Assembly: GCA_031253835.1 (NCBI GenBank)
Contig: JAIRVP010000008.1
Coordinates: 1 to 64,000 of the forward strand
Reading direction: 5' to 3'
Source: Burkholderia sp.
GTDB lineage: Bacteria; Pseudomonadota; Gammaproteobacteria; Burkholderiales; Burkholderiaceae
DNA: 64,000 bases
Notes under the pieces: generated by a model
What the model was told of the DNA's origin: nothing
Seen by the model: the letters and a program-made list of their open reading frames with translations, nothing else
Databases searched by the model: none
Position numbers and translations under genes: made by a program
Shown: piece after piece, positions 60,963-64,000 of the stretch
Layout of the letters: each line of letters begins with the position of its first letter
How positions within the stretch are numbered: the first letter of the stretch is position 1

Positions 60963-61153
60963 ATGAACCGCCTTTAGCTTGACCTGTCGGTCTTCGGCCG
61001 ATCAGCTAACCCACATCGATCAGCCTCGCATGCACTGGACGGAAGTGGTCGACACCCATCTCGGTATCGTCGGCTTCGAGCGTCGACCTCTCCATCAATC
61101 ATGCCGCCGGCAAAATATCTACCTCTCCTACTCATGGATGACTGCACATATTG

Positions 61154-61177
61154 CAAGGGCCGCGTCAGCGGCCCTTG
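61154..61177 (-). terminator. Hairpin after the SUKH gene of the active Rhs unit
   Basis: A perfect 10-bp stem (CAAGGGCCGC 61154-61163 with GCGGCCCTTG 61168-61177) with loop GTCA begins 4 nt after the SUKH stop. No strong T-tract. It probably ends the Rhs-SUKH transcript. Confidence 0.6.
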
Positions 61178-61180
61178 GCA

Positions 61181-61615
61181 TCAAGGCGTTACTTCAAAGT
61201 ACCACGCTAAAAAATCATTGAAGGTCTGCCAGCGAGCAGACAGCCTCCCGTTCACAAGATCCTCCAACACCCCAATATCAAGGTCGTAAACCGCTTGGTC
61301 GTCCTTGTTATACAAGTACATGCCCTCACTCTCATCCGATGTCAGAGCAAGATATTGCTCAGGGATATGGTAACGATCACGGACATAATCCGTCTGATCT
61401 GGAATCGCGGGGATCGCAGGCCCCTCGATATCCAGAAGCTCCGCGACAGGGCGAGGACTTATAAAACTACCCTGGTACTTTAGATAGAACTCGCCAAGCT
61501 CCGAACTCGGAGCAACGCCCAGATTCAGAAGCACCTTTTCGGCTACCTTAGGATCGGTCCTGGTTACGTCACCAGAAACCGTAGTCAGATACTGCTCAAC
61601 CTTTGATGGAATCAT
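61181..61615 (-). CDS. SUKH (SMI1/KNR4) immunity protein of the LHH Rhs toxin
   Basis: 144 aa from ATG 61615. An AAGGAGG ribosome binding site lies at 61626-61632, inside the end of the Rhs gene. Start and Rhs stop overlap by 4 bp (ATGA), so the two are translationally coupled. SUKH features: VLLNLGVAPSSELGEFYLKY, ISPRPVAELLDIEGPAIPAI, and PEQYLALTSDESEGMYLYNK, then VYDLDIGVLEDL. Such proteins bind and block nuclease toxins, and this is the expected partner of the LHH tip encoded directly upstream. Confidence 0.88.
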   Translation of the reverse strand: MIPSKVEQYLTTVSGDVTRTDPKVAEKVLLNLGVAPSSELGEFYLKYQGSFISPRPVAELLDIEGPAIPAIPDQTDYVRDRYHIPEQYLALTSDESEGMYLYNKDDQAVYDLDIGVLEDLVNGRLSARWQTFNDFLAWYFEVTP

Positions 61616-64000
61616 GAACCACATCCTCCTTTACTAGATGCATTGGTCGCTGCCGCGCGATCCTTCCAGTACTGTTGCCGGTCAATGTCGAATGCGCCGC
61701 GATCAACAGGGTAATCTGGGTTTTTTTGATTACCGTATGGATGCAGTGCCTCGCGGCCTGCACCGCTCGCTGCTCGGTGCGTGCTGGTTGTTACCTCAAA
61801 CAACGGCCCAATAGATTGCTGTCTCGAATGATGCAACTGAATCTGCTGAGGTACTCCATCCTTCATCATGAAGGGAGCGCCGCCTTCCATTGCTCGCTGC
61901 AAGTTCGTTTTGCCTCGGTGTTCCATGCCCCAATCAATGTCTTGTTGGAAAACCGTATAGGAAAGTCCCGTACCTTTCTTGCACGGTCCCCAACTTTTCT
62001 TCTTAAAGCGACTTAGCCCAGACGGATCAACCCACTCAATCGGATTGGGCGCGTATTGATAGGAATTTAACCCACCAGTCAGCCCAATCGGATCTTTACT
62101 GACAAAACGCCCAAGAACAGGATCATAGTACCGATGCCGGTTATACCTCAGCCCCGTCTCCGCATCCTCCTGCTGCCCCTGGAACCGTATCGGGTTCCTC
62201 GGCTCCACACCCGCCGACTTCGACGCCCGCGCAATCACCTCCCGCGCTTCGCCCCAAGCCCGGTACGACGCCTCCCATACCACCTCGCCCACCTCGTCCG
62301 TCATCAGCAACGGCGTACCAATCTGGTCACAGTGGTAGTAGAACAAATGCGCGTCAGACTGTCTTTCCGGCACTCGTTGCAGTGGATCCTTCTCCGGCAC
62401 ATACGGCTCGCCCTCCTGCCACACCGGCGTCTGAATCCCCGCAACAGGTTGCGCCGTCACATATTGCGCAAGCGGAACGAACGATTCCGGCTCGTACACG
62501 TATTGCGTCGCGCCGGCTTCGTTGCTTTCGTACGCAAGCTGATCGCCATCCCAGCCGAACACCGTCCGCACACCGTCCACGTCCTTGCCGATCCGGCGTC
62601 CGAAGGAATCGTAGAAATACCGCGCCTCGTGCTGCCGCGCAGTCTCCGCGACACGCGCCACTCTCAACCGGTTGAATCCGTCCCACTCGTATTCCTGCCG
62701 GCCCGACGGCGAACGTTTCCCAATCAGATTCCCGCGCGCGTCGTATTCAAAGTGGGTACCCGCATATTCCTTCAACAGATTCCCGAGCACTCGCGGCACT
62801 TCCGCCGGCAACGTGCTGTCCACGCTGTCCGGCACCACGGGACTTGCTTTCGCCGGTCCGGAAGTCCGTGCGTGCCGGGGACTGCCGTGATCGATGATGT
62901 TGCTTGCCGGGTCAAAAGCAAAAGTCTCCGTACCGAGCGGCCCGATCGCCGCGGTGAGGCGACCGACAGGGTCATAACGATAGTTGATCAACCCCTTGCG
63001 GCTGTCCTCGATATGCTCGAGCTGCCCCACGGCATCGTACCGATACCGACGCTCGGCCAACGCGGCCGGCGCATTCGATCGTCGAACGGCCTGCCGGGTG
63101 ATTAGACCTGTCGGATCGTATTGCGTCTGCTGCACCACCTTGCTCGACAGCATCCGCCCGGTTTCGCGGTGCAGATCGTCGCGCTCGAACTGAATTCGCT
63201 CCTCACCATCCAGCATGAGCCCGTGCACGTGACCGGAACCGTAGATCAACCAGTCCAGCACATGGCCATCGGGGCGAACGGTCTTGATCCGCGTGCCGAT
63301 TTCATCGAATTCGTGATGCCACTGGTAGCTGCGCGACTCACCGAACAACCGATAAGCATGATGTTCGCGCACCGGATTGCCGACCGGATCGAAGAACATC
63401 TGCATCCGGCTGTGACTGTTACGCGCTTCGACGAGTCGCCCACTGGCGTCGTACGCGAATCGCTCTTTGCTCGCGCCCGATGTCCGGCATACGATGCGGC
63501 CGGCCTGATCGAATTCGAGTTCGGTCACCTGCCCGCCCTCGTCGATCTTCACCGGCTGCAGCGTGCCCTCGTTGTATCCGTATGTCGTCCGCTTGCCGTC
63601 GAAACCGACCTCTTCCAGCAATCGCCCGGCCGGATCATAGTGAAATTGATAGGTCGCGCGATTCGCATCGGTCAATGCAGTCAAGCGGCCGAGGCGGTCG
63701 TAACGGTAGGCGAGCGTGTAGCCGAGCGCGTCGACGCGGCTTGCGACGCGCCCCGCGACGTCGTATGAAAATCGCGTCACGCGCTCCATCGGATCGGTAT
63801 GGGACAGCAGACGGCCTTCGGCATCGTGCGTATAACGATAAACGCCTGCGGGAGACGAGATCTCGCTGACCGCCCCATTCCTGCCGTACTGGTAGACCGT
63901 GGCATTGCCCGTAGCATCGAGCGACTGCGCAAGTCTCCCGTGGCCATCGTAGCGCCACTTCGTCACCTTGCCGGAACAGTCGGTGTACTGAAGCAATTGC
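61612..64000 (-). CDS. Rhs-family polymorphic toxin with LHH nuclease tip (partial, 5' end outside)
   Basis: At least 794 residues are in the window; the N-terminus lies beyond 64000. The visible part is a long run of YD/RHS repeats (for example YQYGRNGAVSEI, YRYTHDAEGRLLSH, YRYDRLGRLTAL, YQFHYDPAGRLLEEV), then the core end RYYDPVLGRFVSKDPIGLTG and PNPIEWVDPSGLS. The last 130 or so residues are the variable tip: FMMKDGVPQQIQLHHSRQQ, IGPLFEVTTSTHRAASG and YGNQKNPDYPVDRGAFDID, matching LHH nucleases (HNH/endonuclease VII superfamily). Rhs shells enclose and deliver such tips, usually by type VI secretion. The tip is AT-richer than the core. The SUKH gene overlaps its end. Confidence 0.92.
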   Translation of the reverse strand, partial: QLLQYTDCSGKVTKWRYDGHGRLAQSLDATGNATVYQYGRNGAVSEISSPAGVYRYTHDAEGRLLSHTDPMERVTRFSYDVAGRVASRVDALGYTLAYRYDRLGRLTALTDANRATYQFHYDPAGRLLEEVGFDGKRTTYGYNEGTLQPVKIDEGGQVTELEFDQAGRIVCRTSGASKERFAYDASGRLVEARNSHSRMQMFFDPVGNPVREHHAYRLFGESRSYQWHHEFDEIGTRIKTVRPDGHVLDWLIYGSGHVHGLMLDGEERIQFERDDLHRETGRMLSSKVVQQTQYDPTGLITRQAVRRSNAPAALAERRYRYDAVGQLEHIEDSRKGLINYRYDPVGRLTAAIGPLGTETFAFDPASNIIDHGSPRHARTSGPAKASPVVPDSVDSTLPAEVPRVLGNLLKEYAGTHFEYDARGNLIGKRSPSGRQEYEWDGFNRLRVARVAETARQHEARYFYDSFGRRIGKDVDGVRTVFGWDGDQLAYESNEAGATQYVYEPESFVPLAQYVTAQPVAGIQTPVWQEGEPYVPEKDPLQRVPERQSDAHLFYYHCDQIGTPLLMTDEVGEVVWEASYRAWGEAREVIARASKSAGVEPRNPIRFQGQQEDAETGLRYNRHRYYDPVLGRFVSKDPIGLTGGLNSYQYAPNPIEWVDPSGLSRFKKKSWGPCKKGTGLSYTVFQQDIDWGMEHRGKTNLQRAMEGGAPFMMKDGVPQQIQLHHSRQQSIGPLFEVTTSTHRAASGAGREALHPYGNQKNPDYPVDRGAFDIDRQQYWKDRAAATNASSKGGCGS
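62042..62548. repeat. Direct repeat of Rhs core, copy 1 (in the active gene)
   Basis: The copy inside the active Rhs gene of the 507-bp segment also present at 58930-59436. It encodes the last part of the Rhs core up to the tip junction. Confidence 0.9.

Overview
The window reads as chromosomal DNA of a high-GC betaproteobacterium, very probably Burkholderia. The evidence is the GC-rich codon use, repeated DUF2827 genes (a family I know mainly from Burkholderia), OmpC-type porins, a betaproteobacterial leucine-degradation (liu) operon with a TetR regulator, and a Tat-exported phospholipase C. No rRNA, tRNA, CRISPR array, transposase or integrase was seen.

Layout. 1-154: end of an OmpA-like protein. 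0.5-9.0 kb: a putative glycosyltransferase locus with three tandem DUF2827 genes and a fourth convergent one, a possible tandem GT-A glycosyltransferase, a c-di-GMP phosphodiesterase-like EAL gene, and an AT-rich gap with an intrinsic terminator. 9.0-11.4 kb: phospholipase C and a small lipoprotein. 11.7-18.3 kb: the liu operon (liuA-liuB-liuC-liuD) divergent from its TetR regulator, with operator-like palindromes between them. 18.4-21.4 kb: a small exported protein and a TonB-dependent siderophore receptor behind a Fur box. 21.8-29.1 kb: a compositionally distinct block with a Bcr/CflA-type MFS exporter, LysR regulator, ThDP-dependent enzyme, cupin, ABM monooxygenase, 14-TM MFS exporter and DoxX protein; this resembles an uncharacterised small-molecule pathway. 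29.3-32.9 kb: a thiosulfate dehydrogenase (TsdA/TsdB) operon led by a DsrE-like protein and an orphan solute-binding protein. 32.9-45.3 kb: ordinary accessory genes including a beta-propeller protein, porin, LysE exporter, GNAT, phosphoesterase, hydrolase, two-component system, thioredoxin-like protein and a PaiB/MocR pair. 45.4-47.6 kb: a class A penicillin-binding protein. 47.7-53.5 kb: a purine nucleoside salvage set. 53.6-56.7 kb: an L,D-transpeptidase and an MFS symporter.

56.9-64.0 kb is the most unusual part. It is a low-GC Rhs polymorphic-toxin locus on the minus strand. An Rhs protein with an LHH nuclease tip (5' end outside the window) overlaps a SUKH immunity gene. Downstream lie three related immunity-like genes, a second SUKH gene, a displaced Rhs tip carrying an AHH nuclease on a copy of about 507 bp of Rhs core, and at least two decayed remnants (an Rhs core end with two in-frame stops and a SUKH 3' end). 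This looks like a fossil record of successive toxin-tip replacements with retained immunity genes.

All functional assignments are from reading the sequence; no database search was run.
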